Positions 9,109 to 18,564 are shown, counted from the first letter of the stretch. The stretch is DNA of 64,000 nucleotides from Bacillus sp. N1-1 (GCF_009818105.1 NZ_CP046564.1:372001-436000), one strand, 5' to 3'. Numbers and translations are program-made. Notes: a model not told the origin generated them from the letters alone.

Positions 9109-12100
9109 ATGCGTAGTGTACTTCCTGTTCTACTTGCCGGTGTTCTAGTTCTAAGTCCTGCTGTCCCAACTTCTGCCTCTAGCCACGAAAAAGAAAAAGA
9201 TAATAATAAAAGTGAACAAGTTGTTGCAAAACCTTTTAATCCTGCTGTAGTGAAAGGGAAAGTTCACGGAACTACAAAAGTGAGGGCTTCCGTTCAAGAA
9301 GGCCTACACCTTGCTGTGAAAATCTCAAATGAGCCAATTCAAGCTAATATTGGGGAGAATGTTCCGAGTGATCGTACTGTAACGAACCCTTATGTCTCTG
9401 GAACGGACTTGTCAGGCGTTGATGAAGAGATTAATAAATACGTGATGGTTTATGTTGTAGATGAAGAAGATAAAATCGTCAACTATGAACAGGTTAAGCT
9501 AAAGAAAACCGACATTCAAAAAGAAGAATGGAATCTAGTTTGGGAAGACGAATTTAATGGTGAATCGATCAACGAAGATAAGTGGAATTTTGTCCAGGGT
9601 GGCGGTGGCTATGGAAACAATGAGTGGCAAAACTACACGAATCGAGAGAAAAATGCTCGGGTTGAAGATGGTTCTTTAGTGATTGAAGCCCATAAGGAGA
9701 ATTACGAAGGTAACGATTACACGTCTGCAAAGTTAACGACACAGAATAAAGGCGATTGGACGTATGGGCGATATGAAATTAAAGCCAAGCTTCCTAAAGG
9801 TCAGGGAATGTGGCCAGCTATTTGGATGATGCCAACGGATTATGATCTTTATTCAGGTTGGCCAGCTACTGGCGAGATCGATATTATGGAGCTTCTCGGC
9901 CATGACCCTGATACGGTGCATGGTACACTTCATTATGGGAATCCGTGGAAAAATACTGGTGAGTCATATGATCTCCCAGTAGGCGATTTTTCAGATGATT
10001 ACCATACATTTACGTTAGACTGGGAACCAGGCGAGTTTCGCTGGTATGTAGATGGTATTCTTTATGCGAAGCAAAATGACTGGTTTACAAAAAATGAAAA
10101 TGAAGCGGCGCCTTATACGTATCCAGCACCTTTTGATCGCGATTTTTACTTGCAGCTTAACTTAGCTGTAGGAGGGAACTGGCCAGGTTATCCGGATGAT
10201 TCAACCAATTTTCCTAATAAAATGCTAGTTGATTACGTGAAAGTTTATGAGCTTGATGGAGACTATCGTGAAGCTGGTGAGCGTCCGGTAACAGAAGAAA
10301 CAGTTGAAGATTTACGGGAGCCGTTAAACGGTGACTACGTTTATAACGGTCAATTTGATACAGACCTCGAATACTGGGATTTTCAACCCTTTGAACCATC
10401 CGATTTATTTGGTGGTGCAGGGGAAGTGACTGTAGTCGATGGAGAAGCACATGTGACGATATCTGATCCAGGCGACCAGCCATATGCGGTTCAATTTGTG
10501 CAGCCCAATGTACCACTAGAGAATGGCGAACGTTATAAGCTTTCATTTGATGCACGCTCAAGCGGTGATCGTGGAATGGTTGTTAATGTTTCTGGTCCTG
10601 AGCAGGGATTTGCTAGGTATCTTTCTGATAAAAACGTAGCCCTGTCTTCAAATAATGAGACATTTTCTTACGAATTTGAGATGGAAAATGGAACAGATCC
10701 GCATTCCCGCATTGAGTTCAACATGGGGCAGAGTTCGAGTTTACCAGTATGGATTGATAATGTAAGTTTCGTTAAGCTGCCAAAGGATCCGAATGCGTCG
10801 AAAAAAGTTCTTCCTACTGGAAACTATATTTACAATGGAACATTTGATCAAGGAGATGATCGAATGGTGTTCTGGAATGTCGATCAGGATGGAAATGCAA
10901 AAGCTAGTGCTTCTGTAGGTGAAGCAATTCCATCTCGTGAGATTACAATTGATGTTAAAAAATCTAATGAACTTGAGGATGTACGTCTCAGTCAGGATAA
11001 TTTGAATGTAGAAGAAGGTGTTTACGTTCTAACCTTCGATGCAAAAGCGGATGAAGCAAGATCAATTGGAGTACGACTGACAGATGAAGATCGTTCACAA
11101 GAGTATGTTAGGGATGAGAGCATTTCCATTACAGAAGAGATGAGCTCTTATCAAGTTATGATTGATATGAAAGAAACCGATTCTAAAACAGTATTTGAAT
11201 TTTTGCTAGGCGGAAGCAGCCGTTCGAGCGTAACGATTGATAATGTAGAAATGAAACGCGTAGCACCACCCGTTACGATTGAAGGCGTAACGAAAGTGGA
11301 GGCAGAAGATTATCAATCGATGTCTGGCGTTCAGATTGGAGAAGATGGCAAAAGTGTTGGTTGGATTGATGAAGGCGATTGGATGCAGTATGCCGTAGAT
11401 GTGAAAGAAGAAGGCAATTATACTGTGCGCTATCAAGTCGCTTCAGGTCGAGATGGAGCTAACGTCACACTGTTGAGTAAAACAGGGAATGTGTATGATG
11501 GCACACGAGAAATGGGTGAAATTTTAGTTGGAGAGGCCGATCAACTAACTTCGATGGACGTCGCTCAAACAGGTGGATGGGGGACTTGGAAAACTGTTAC
11601 AGATACAATCTATTTAGAAAAGGGTCTTCAAACGCTTCAGGTTAATGCTGCAAATCTGAACATAGATTGGCTCGTCTTTTCACCAGAGCAAACAGATACT
11701 GAAACGGGGATAAGGAATGGTGATTTCTCTGATGGATTAACAAATTGGGGCTCATGGTGGGGAGATCAGTGGAGCGGTACAGCTGAAGGAGAGATCACTC
11801 ATGAAGATGACCAGATGAAGATCGTGGTTTCTAAAACGGGTGAGCAGTCATACAGTCCTCAAGTTTTCCAAGAGAATCTTTTCTTAGAAGAAGGACGAAC
11901 GTATAAAGTATCCTTTGAGGCTAAGGCTACAGTGGCAAAAGATATTAACCTTGTCATCGGTGAGCCATTAACATCAGATCCATGGTTCATTCCGTTTATG
12001 GAAACAAAAAAGGTTTCTATTGGAGAAGAAATAGAAACGCATTCGTTTACTTTCCAGATAGATCAAGCAACAAGTGCAAATGGCAAAATTGTCTTTGAAG

Positions 12101-12180
12101 TTGGAAAAATAGATGGTGTTGCTACGCCCTCAACTATCGTGTTAGACAACGTGGAGATAGTGACTGTCACTACCCGATAA
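9109..12180 (+). CDS. Secreted multi-domain GH16 endo-beta-1,3-glucanase (laminarinase)
   Basis: This 1023-residue extracellular enzyme has a signal peptide (about residues 1-24), an N-terminal beta-rich region (about 40-135) and a GH16 domain (about 140-380). The catalytic motif EIDIME gives nucleophile Glu256, Asp258 and acid/base Glu261. Next come two CBM4/9-type modules (about 405-555 and 570-715), a CBM6-type module starting VEAEDYQ (about 722-855) and a third CBM4/9-type module (about 866-1020). It would degrade beta-1,3-glucan outside the cell and feed the ABC importer. There is no LPXTG or SLH anchor, so it is probably released or held by its binding modules. Confidence 0.93.
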   Translation: MRSVLPVLLAGVLVLSPAVPTSASSHEKEKDNNKSEQVVAKPFNPAVVKGKVHGTTKVRASVQEGLHLAVKISNEPIQANIGENVPSDRTVTNPYVSGTDLSGVDEEINKYVMVYVVDEEDKIVNYEQVKLKKTDIQKEEWNLVWEDEFNGESINEDKWNFVQGGGGYGNNEWQNYTNREKNARVEDGSLVIEAHKENYEGNDYTSAKLTTQNKGDWTYGRYEIKAKLPKGQGMWPAIWMMPTDYDLYSGWPATGEIDIMELLGHDPDTVHGTLHYGNPWKNTGESYDLPVGDFSDDYHTFTLDWEPGEFRWYVDGILYAKQNDWFTKNENEAAPYTYPAPFDRDFYLQLNLAVGGNWPGYPDDSTNFPNKMLVDYVKVYELDGDYREAGERPVTEETVEDLREPLNGDYVYNGQFDTDLEYWDFQPFEPSDLFGGAGEVTVVDGEAHVTISDPGDQPYAVQFVQPNVPLENGERYKLSFDARSSGDRGMVVNVSGPEQGFARYLSDKNVALSSNNETFSYEFEMENGTDPHSRIEFNMGQSSSLPVWIDNVSFVKLPKDPNASKKVLPTGNYIYNGTFDQGDDRMVFWNVDQDGNAKASASVGEAIPSREITIDVKKSNELEDVRLSQDNLNVEEGVYVLTFDAKADEARSIGVRLTDEDRSQEYVRDESISITEEMSSYQVMIDMKETDSKTVFEFLLGGSSRSSVTIDNVEMKRVAPPVTIEGVTKVEAEDYQSMSGVQIGEDGKSVGWIDEGDWMQYAVDVKEEGNYTVRYQVASGRDGANVTLLSKTGNVYDGTREMGEILVGEADQLTSMDVAQTGGWGTWKTVTDTIYLEKGLQTLQVNAANLNIDWLVFSPEQTDTETGIRNGDFSDGLTNWGSWWGDQWSGTAEGEITHEDDQMKIVVSKTGEQSYSPQVFQENLFLEEGRTYKVSFEAKATVAKDINLVIGEPLTSDPWFIPFMETKKVSIGEEIETHSFTFQIDQATSANGKIVFEVGKIDGVATPSTIVLDNVEIVTVTTR

Positions 12181-12212
12181 AGGGAATAATTTGTCGATGA
12201 AATAATTAGTGA

Positions 12213-12251
12213 AAATGAGAGGGTTCTTATAACAAGAATCCCTCTCATTTT
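12213..12251 (+). terminator. Terminator of the beta-glucan operon
   Basis: AAATGAGAGGGTTCTT pairs with AAGAATCCCTCTCATTT and is followed by a T-rich tract, ending the operon after the GH16 gene. Confidence 0.85.
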
Positions 12252-12321
12252 TCTTTTACCTCTCTATATTTGCTATACTTCTTTATAGGTATTTAGTTGA
12301 CCATCTAAAGTAGGTGAAAAC

Positions 12322-14256
12322 ATGAAAGATCGACATAGAGAATTAATGCGTCTTCTATTAGAGAACCATGAAGGGTTTTTTCTTGTCAAAGAATTAGCTG
12401 ATCGGTTAAGCTGCTCAGATAAAACGATTCGAAATGATCTAGATTTTCTACAACCCTATATAAAAAAAGAAACAAACGGATCACTGATTCGCAGAACAGG
12501 ATTTGGAATCCAACTAGTGATAGAGGATGACGAACGTGATTGGCTTTATCAGAAATTCTCGTTTCAAAGTAGCAATTCTGTCGAGCTGTCTCAAAATGAA
12601 AGGTTGCTTGAGCTCGCATATAAGCTATTAACAGCTAATGAACCGATGACATTACATTATCTTTCTACCAGTCATTTTATTAATCGCTCTGTTCTTAAGA
12701 AAGACCTTGAACAAATCAATCATTGGTTAAAGACTATGAATTTAACCTTGCATTCAACACAAAAAGTTGGAGTGACGATTGAAGGAAACGAACGGTCGCG
12801 TCGAAGCGCTCTTGTTAATCTAGGTAAGCTTGTACAAAATAAGACAATAAGTCGTCCGTTCTTGAAGAAGCAGTTCGCGTTATATGAAATAGAGCTCGTC
12901 GAAAAGGAATTACGAAACCTGCAAAACGAGCACTCGATTACGTATACAGATGAATCTTTCGAAAATCTTCTTTATCATACCCTTTTTATTATTAAAAGAA
13001 CAAAACTGCGCCAACCGATCCTAGTTACGGATAAGGAAGAAGAACAAATTAAAGAGTATGAAGAGTATGAGTGGTCAAAATCTCTTCTTAAAAAGCTGGG
13101 CATCGTCTTCGTCGCCCATTTTCCAGTAGGTGAGGTTGCTTACCTTGCCCTTCATTTAATAGGGGCTAAACGCACTGGTGTTTCGATCATACGAGAGCCA
13201 GAGGTGGAGAGACTTGGATTAGCGTTAATCAATAGAATGACTGAGATGACGAATCTTTCTTTTAATGCTGACTCTACCCTTTTGGAAGGCCTTCGGGTAC
13301 ACCTTTATGCTGCGCTAAACCGCATACAGTATGGTTTGTCTGTGTCTAATCCCATGCTTCAAGAGATCAAGAGAATGTATCCTTACTTGTTTGATTTATT
13401 AATCCAAATAACAGAAGAAATGAATGAAAATTGGAAATTAACGATTCCAGAAGATGAAATAGCTTATTTAACCCTTCATTTTGAAGCTGCTGTTGAGCGG
13501 TTACAATCCGCTCGCGGTGAAAAGAAGAACGTTGTGATTGTCTGTCATTTAGGTGTAGGAATGTCTCAGCTGTTACAAACAAAGCTTGAACGGAAATTCT
13601 CTTCTTTGGCAGTTTTAAACTGTATAGGACGTACAGCATTACATGATTTTCTTAATCACCACCAGGTGGATTTTATCATTTCTACAGTTGAGCTGGAGCG
13701 TCAGTCTATTCCCCATATTGTCATTTCACCACTTCTTAATACTGAGGAGGAAAGTAAGTTAGGATCCTTTATGGGGAAATTGGATCAAACGAACCGTGAA
13801 GAAAGGCGCAATGCTATCTTTTCTACTTACCTCGAATCCGATCTTGTGTTCGTTCAGTATGATGGAAATCACCGCTATAAAGTAATTGAAATGCTCTCGA
13901 ATGCTTTGTATGAAAAGGGATTTGTAAAAAAAGAATATGTGCACAATGCTCTTATAAGAGAAAGGACCTCTTCAACTGCAATTGGTTCTGGCATTGCGAT
14001 TCCTCATGGTAACCCCAGCCTTATACTTAAACCGGGTATAGCGGTCGCCGTGTTGAAAGAGCCGATTGAATGGGGAGATGAACAGGTTAATTTAGTATTT
14101 CTATTAGCTCTTGGAAATCAAGGGAATGGGGTTACTCGCGAGTTGTTTAGGGAGATCTCCTCAATTAGTGAGCAACCATTTTTCTTAAGAAAGTTAACAC
14201 AACAAACAAGTGCAAAAGATTTTATTAATTGTTTGGAAACAAATGTAACTGATTAA
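12322..14256 (+). CDS. manR: PRD-containing PTS-regulated transcriptional activator (ManR-like)
   Basis: A 644-residue regulator with an N-terminal HTH (about 1-60) and a linker helix region, two PTS regulation domains (about 200-295 and 305-400), an EIIB-like domain with the Cys in VCHLGVGMSQ (about residue 407) and a C-terminal EIIA domain with His near 561 in IPHGNP. The length and order match B. subtilis ManR (about 648 aa), which activates the mannose operon and is controlled by phosphorylation. It lies directly upstream of an EIIBCA permease of ManP size. Substrate identity (mannose or a related hexose) is inferred from this resemblance only. Confidence 0.75.
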   Translation: MKDRHRELMRLLLENHEGFFLVKELADRLSCSDKTIRNDLDFLQPYIKKETNGSLIRRTGFGIQLVIEDDERDWLYQKFSFQSSNSVELSQNERLLELAYKLLTANEPMTLHYLSTSHFINRSVLKKDLEQINHWLKTMNLTLHSTQKVGVTIEGNERSRRSALVNLGKLVQNKTISRPFLKKQFALYEIELVEKELRNLQNEHSITYTDESFENLLYHTLFIIKRTKLRQPILVTDKEEEQIKEYEEYEWSKSLLKKLGIVFVAHFPVGEVAYLALHLIGAKRTGVSIIREPEVERLGLALINRMTEMTNLSFNADSTLLEGLRVHLYAALNRIQYGLSVSNPMLQEIKRMYPYLFDLLIQITEEMNENWKLTIPEDEIAYLTLHFEAAVERLQSARGEKKNVVIVCHLGVGMSQLLQTKLERKFSSLAVLNCIGRTALHDFLNHHQVDFIISTVELERQSIPHIVISPLLNTEEESKLGSFMGKLDQTNREERRNAIFSTYLESDLVFVQYDGNHRYKVIEMLSNALYEKGFVKKEYVHNALIRERTSSTAIGSGIAIPHGNPSLILKPGIAVAVLKEPIEWGDEQVNLVFLLALGNQGNGVTRELFREISSISEQPFFLRKLTQQTSAKDFINCLETNVTD

Positions 14257-14266
14257 TAAAGTCTAC

Positions 14267-14287
14267 TTTACCGAAAGCTTCGGTAAA
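14267..14287 (+). terminator. Hairpin after the PRD activator gene
   Basis: TTTACCGAA pairs with TTCGGTAAA around a 3-nt loop just after the stop codon. The T-run is weak (AATATTGCCTC), so it may be an inefficient terminator. It lies immediately upstream of the permease promoter. Confidence 0.55.
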
Positions 14288-14290
14288 ATA

Positions 14291-14341
14291 TTGCCTCTTT
14301 TTCTTTCTGATCTTACGTTACTATTTATGTAAGCGATTACG
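14291..14341 (+). promoter_or_regulatory. Permease promoter with overlapping cre-like site
   Basis: TTGCCT (14291) and TACGTT (14314) are spaced 17 bp as a weak sigma-A promoter, as expected for an activator-dependent gene. TGTAAGCGATTACG (14328-14341) just downstream fits the CcpA cre pattern well. Catabolite repression of the permease is therefore likely. Confidence 0.55.
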
Positions 14342-14362
14342 ATTGAAAAAGGGGGAACAAAA

Positions 14363-16312
14363 ATGAAATTGTTAGCGATTACATCATGTCCAAATGGAAT
14401 TGCGCACACTTACATGGCAGCTGAAAATCTTCAAAAAGCAGCCGATAAGTTAGGCATTGAAATGAAAGTTGAAACTCAAGGGTCAATTGGAGTAGAGAAC
14501 GAGTTTTCTGAGAAAGACATCGAGGAAGCTGATGGCATTATTATTGCGGCAGATAAAACGGTTGAAAAAGGACGTTTTATCGGTAAAAATGTCCTTGTAG
14601 TTGGGGTTCAGGATGGAATACGTAGACCGGAACAGTTAATTAACAAGCACCAAAACGGAGAAGTTCCGATATTACGCTCAGGCGGTAAATCAGCCGATGA
14701 GTATAAAAAGGAAAAGAAAGATAAGCAAAATCCAATTTATCGCCATCTGATGAATGGTGTTTCTTATATGATTCCGTTTATCGTTGTGGGAGGATTATTA
14801 ATTGCCATCGCCTTAACAATAGGAGGAAAGCCGACAGAAAGTGGTCTTGTCATACCGGAAGATTCATTCTGGAAAACGATTGAACAATTAGGTGGGGCAT
14901 CGTTCACATTCATGATCCCTATCCTCGCAGGTTTCATTGCCTATAGTATTGCTGATAGACCCGGTCTTGCTCCAGGCGTCATCGGTGGTTATATTGCTGC
15001 AAACGGAAGTTTCTATGGAAGTGAAGCTGGGGCGGGTTTCATCGGTGGTATGATCGCTGGCTTTTTGGCTGGTTATGTAGCACTAGCCATTAAACGTATT
15101 AAGGTACCTAAAGCAGTACAGCCTATTATGCCAATTATCATTATACCTGTTTTTGCGTCGCTCATTGTTGGCTTAGTTTTCGTCTTTATTGTAGGCGCAC
15201 CAGTTGCACAGGTGTTTGAATCATTGACCAGCTGGCTATCAGGAATGCAAGGAACAAGTTCGATTCTTCTAGCCGTCATTCTTGGAGCAATGATTTCCTT
15301 TGATATGGGAGGACCTGTTAATAAAGTAGCATTCTTATTTGGAGCTGCAATGATTGGAGAAGGAAATTATGAGATCATGGGACCTATCGCGTCCGCCATC
15401 TGTATCCCTCCAATCGGTATGGGACTCGCAACATTTCTGAAGAAACGAAAATATGAAGAAGCTGAACGAGAAACTGGAAAAGCCTCCTTTACAATGGGAC
15501 TGTTCGGCATTACTGAAGGTGCTATTCCCTTCGCGGCACAGGACCCAATTCGAGTTATTCCGAGCATTATGGCTGGGTCAATTACGGGATCCGTTATTGC
15601 GATGATGGGGAATGTAGGAGATCGCGTTGCGCATGGTGGACCAATTGTAGCGGTTCTAGGTGCAATCGATAATGTATTAATGTTTTCCCTAGCCGTTATT
15701 GTAGGGGCATTCGTAACAGCTATTCTCGTTAATCTTTTGAAAAAAGATGCCGTTGTAGAGGTAGCAGGACTAGGAATGGAAATAAGTAGTGAAGAACTAG
15801 TAGAGGAGCAGCCTGTTCAAAGTATGGGAGAGACTAAATCTTCTACAACCGAAATCACAAAACTTACAGATATTACGAATGAAAGGCTCATTGACATTGA
15901 ATTAAAAGGCTCAAATCGTGACGATGTAATTGATGAGATGATTGCGAAATTAGAAAAGGAAGGCGTTATTGATTCAAGCAAGCAATTTAGAGACGCAATC
16001 ATTAGCCGTGAGAATGAAAGTTCGACAGGGATCGGAATGAATATTGCCATTCCACATGGAAAATCTTCCGCTGTAAGTGAACCACGCGTAGTATTTGGAT
16101 TGAAACAAGAAGGAATTGATTGGAACAGCTTAGATGGAACAAAGGCTCGATTAATCTTTATGATTGCTGTCCCGAAAGAGAGCGAAGGAGATGCTCACTT
16201 AAAAATTCTCCAAATGCTTTCACGTCAATTGATGGATGATCAATTTAGAGAAAAGCTTTTAACAGTTCAATCAACGAAAGAAGCTTATCATCTATTAGAA
16301 CAAATTAAATAA
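14363..16312 (+). CDS. manP: PTS fructose/mannose-family permease EIIBCA (ManP-like)
   Basis: A 649-residue membrane protein of the fructose-type PTS. The EIIB domain at the N-terminus has its phosphocysteine in CPNGIAHTYMA (Cys9). The membrane EIIC spans about 125-480, with GGPVNK and FGITEGAIPF. The C-terminal EIIA (about 505-649) has its phosphohistidine in IAIPHGKSS. Size and domain order equal B. subtilis ManP (650 aa). It imports and phosphorylates a hexose. The mannose-6-phosphate isomerase gene usual in that operon is missing here. Confidence 0.8.
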   Translation: MKLLAITSCPNGIAHTYMAAENLQKAADKLGIEMKVETQGSIGVENEFSEKDIEEADGIIIAADKTVEKGRFIGKNVLVVGVQDGIRRPEQLINKHQNGEVPILRSGGKSADEYKKEKKDKQNPIYRHLMNGVSYMIPFIVVGGLLIAIALTIGGKPTESGLVIPEDSFWKTIEQLGGASFTFMIPILAGFIAYSIADRPGLAPGVIGGYIAANGSFYGSEAGAGFIGGMIAGFLAGYVALAIKRIKVPKAVQPIMPIIIIPVFASLIVGLVFVFIVGAPVAQVFESLTSWLSGMQGTSSILLAVILGAMISFDMGGPVNKVAFLFGAAMIGEGNYEIMGPIASAICIPPIGMGLATFLKKRKYEEAERETGKASFTMGLFGITEGAIPFAAQDPIRVIPSIMAGSITGSVIAMMGNVGDRVAHGGPIVAVLGAIDNVLMFSLAVIVGAFVTAILVNLLKKDAVVEVAGLGMEISSEELVEEQPVQSMGETKSSTTEITKLTDITNERLIDIELKGSNRDDVIDEMIAKLEKEGVIDSSKQFRDAIISRENESSTGIGMNIAIPHGKSSAVSEPRVVFGLKQEGIDWNSLDGTKARLIFMIAVPKESEGDAHLKILQMLSRQLMDDQFREKLLTVQSTKEAYHLLEQIK

Positions 16313-16330
16313 ACGTTTAATTAATTATAG

Positions 16331-16367
16331 AGTGTGGACCTTATAAAGGTTCGCGCTTTATTTTTTT
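16331..16367 (+). terminator. Terminator of the permease gene
   Basis: A 12-bp stem including G-U pairs (AGTGTGGACCTT with AGGTTCGCGCT) around ATAA is followed by ten T-rich bases. Confidence 0.8.
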
Positions 16368-16442
16368 GACGAATAAAGGAGTATTTTGAAGTTTGTCGAA
16401 TGTTTAAAATTGGAATGTGATTTTTATGATTAGGGTGGCGAA

Positions 16443-16568
16443 ATGATTGAATTGAAGAAAAAGGGAGACTTCATTAATCTTTCAAAGAAGACTTGTAGAG
16501 TACTTCAGCGGACATCAACAAATGGATCGGGCCTACAAATGGAAGATGAAATGGACGGCAGGATCTAA
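16443..16568 (+). CDS. Small ORF upstream of the Ter cluster (TerD-like N-terminus?)
   Basis: A 41-residue frame preceded by AGGGTGG at 7-8 nt. Its first residues (IELKKKGDFINLSKK) resemble the beginning of TerD domains (xxLxKGqxixLtK), but the rest does not continue as TerD. It could be a remnant of a lost terD paralogue or a short leader gene. It sits 30 bp before the ATP-grasp gene. Confidence 0.35.
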   Translation: MIELKKKGDFINLSKKTCRVLQRTSTNGSGLQMEDEMDGRI

Positions 16569-16598
16569 ATAGTTTTCATACAAAAGAAGGAGTAGAAC

Positions 16599-17633
16599 AT
16601 GACAAGAATATGGTTTAATCGATGGTTTACAACAGTTGCACATTACATAGAAATGATTCGACAGAACCATGACGGAAAGGTGTTCGAAGTATATGGTTCA
16701 CACCCGAATGAAGATGCCTTGTATTTACAGTATTGCGATCAAGCGTTTGTAGAACCTGATCTAAGTGGGCATGCTTACGTTGAGTATTGTCTGCAGACTT
16801 GTATCGATAAGGAAATCGATTTGTTTATTCCTCGTAAAGAAAATGTCCTCATCTCAAGGAACCTTTCGAAATTCCACAGCATTGGCGTAAAAGTTCTCGT
16901 AAGTGACGCAGAATTGATGGCTCTTATGGACAATAAAGCTGCCATGTACCAATCCATTCTTACGAAGGAAAAAGAGCTGCAGAAATCAATTGTGCCTCTT
17001 CCAGACTATGTGGTTGTAAACAAAGTGGAAGACTTTAAAAAAGCGTATCATTTTCTTCGAGAGAAAGGTCATACGGTTTGTTTCAAACCTGTAATCGGGG
17101 AAGGTGCAAATGGTTTCCGAGTGATAAAAGAAGGCCAGGAAACGATTGAAGAGCTTCTTACAGAAGGGGTATCGAGAAGAATTTCATTTGAGCATGCCTG
17201 TTCCATTTTAGGTCAACAAGATTCGTTTCCAGACTTGATGGTCTTAGAGTACTTAGATGGGTATGAGTATAGCATTGACTGCCTTGCGTATGATGGAGAG
17301 TTGCATCTTGCCATTCCTCGTAAGAAAGTTGAGGGGAGAGTAAGAGAACTTGAGAACAATGAAGAGTTACTAGAAATTGCGCGAGCTATTCACAAGGAGT
17401 ATAGCATTGATTACATCTCAAACATTCAAGTTAAGTTCAGCAATGGAATTCCTAAGCTTCTTGAAATTAACCCAAGGATGGCCGGGGGCTTGAATATTAG
17501 TTGCTTATCTGGTGTAAATATCCCGTACGAAGCGATTAAATTGCTTCAAAATGATGGTAACCTATTCCTTAATCTAAAGCCAGAAATGGGTATACGCGCC
17601 AGCCATATCGAAAAAGAAGTTGTCCTTTCCTAA
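16599..17633 (+). CDS. ATP-grasp family protein of the Ter cluster
   Basis: A 344-residue cytoplasmic protein with an ATP-grasp architecture: a pre-ATP-grasp domain (about 1-110), a nucleotide-binding core with CFKPVIGEGANGFRVI, the central EYLDGYEYSIDCLAYDG, and the metal-binding end LLEINPRMAGG. Such enzymes ligate a carboxylate to an amine with ATP. ATP-grasp genes accompany the biosynthetic branch of Ter systems in many bacteria, where the product is unknown. The start is behind AAGAAGGAG. The 19-bp gap to the vWA gene indicates co-transcription. Confidence 0.85.
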   Translation: MTRIWFNRWFTTVAHYIEMIRQNHDGKVFEVYGSHPNEDALYLQYCDQAFVEPDLSGHAYVEYCLQTCIDKEIDLFIPRKENVLISRNLSKFHSIGVKVLVSDAELMALMDNKAAMYQSILTKEKELQKSIVPLPDYVVVNKVEDFKKAYHFLREKGHTVCFKPVIGEGANGFRVIKEGQETIEELLTEGVSRRISFEHACSILGQQDSFPDLMVLEYLDGYEYSIDCLAYDGELHLAIPRKKVEGRVRELENNEELLEIARAIHKEYSIDYISNIQVKFSNGIPKLLEINPRMAGGLNISCLSGVNIPYEAIKLLQNDGNLFLNLKPEMGIRASHIEKEVVLS

Positions 17634-17652
17634 ATATAAAGGAGGTAGTCTG

Positions 17653-18318
17653 ATGAGTATTACATTAATGAAAAAGAATGCTGGGATTGTATTAAAGAAA
17701 AAAAATCTAGATCAGGTTGTAGCCAGAGTAGGGCTTGTTCTAGATATCAGTGGATCAATGCGAAAACTATACAAAGAAGGGATCGTTCAAAAAGTAGTTG
17801 AGCGTGTTCTTGCCGTTGCGAGTCAATTTGATGATGATGGTTCATTAGATGTGTGGGTCTATGATAATGAATTTAGTCGGTTAAAACCTGTAACAGAATT
17901 TGATTTCGAAGGATACGTAGATCATCAAATACTTTCGAACGACCTCGTTCATAAATTTGGTAGAAACAATGAACCTCAAGTAATGGAAGACGTTATCAGT
18001 AAATACGTTAAAGAAGACCCATCTAAAGAGCCTGTGTTCATTGTATTTATTAATGATGGAGGCTGTAAACGTGGAATTAAGAAAGCTATTGTTGAATCCT
18101 CAGACAAACCTCTTTTTTGGCAATTTATTGGAATAGGAGATTCAAATTTCGATGTGCTAGAGAAATTGGATACTATGACGGGAAGGTTCATAGATAACGC
18201 CAACTTCTTCCATATAGAAGATATTGACCGGACAAGTGATGAAGTATTGTACAATAATCTTCTAAATGAATTTCCAGATTGGTTGAAAGAAGCACGAGAA
18301 AAGAATGTTATACAGTAG
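17653..18318 (+). CDS. von Willebrand factor A domain protein (TerF/TerY-like)
   Basis: A 221-residue cytoplasmic protein. The ATG at 17653 follows AAAGGAGGTAG at ideal spacing. A short beta-hairpin-like N-terminus (SITLMKKNAGIVLKKK) precedes a vWA domain whose metal-ion site reads DISGSM, with a later acidic FINDGG. vWA proteins of Ter clusters are thought to assemble with TerD proteins in a metal-dependent manner. It ends 245 bp before the sigma-W promoter unit. Confidence 0.85.
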   Translation: MSITLMKKNAGIVLKKKNLDQVVARVGLVLDISGSMRKLYKEGIVQKVVERVLAVASQFDDDGSLDVWVYDNEFSRLKPVTEFDFEGYVDHQILSNDLVHKFGRNNEPQVMEDVISKYVKEDPSKEPVFIVFINDGGCKRGIKKAIVESSDKPLFWQFIGIGDSNFDVLEKLDTMTGRFIDNANFFHIEDIDRTSDEVLYNNLLNEFPDWLKEAREKNVIQ

Positions 18319-18456
18319 CGTTAACAGAATCGACAAAATCTTTTCAATTTATTAGAGTTGACCAGGGGTTAAAGGATTCATTTTAGCTGAAAATATGTTA
18401 GTTTTAAATAGAAAGAATCTGTTTTTGCTGTTAAAAACAATTTTTTTGTTGAAACA

Positions 18457-18482
18457 TGAAACTTTCTGAAGTTAGGGACGTA
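18457..18482 (+). promoter_or_regulatory. Sigma-W (ECF) promoter of the terD operon
   Basis: TGAAAC (18457-18462), exactly 16 bp, then CGTA (18479-18482) is a perfect match to the sigma-W consensus known from B. subtilis. It lies 83 bp before the first TerD gene. The homologous B. subtilis operon yceCDEFGH is a known sigma-W/ECF target, so the match is biologically consistent. Confidence 0.85.
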
Positions 18483-18564
18483 TTACAGAATAGGCAGCTA
18501 ACTATTAAATTTAACACGCACAATATCATAATTACTTTAAATCTACTAACAGGAGTGAAACGAT

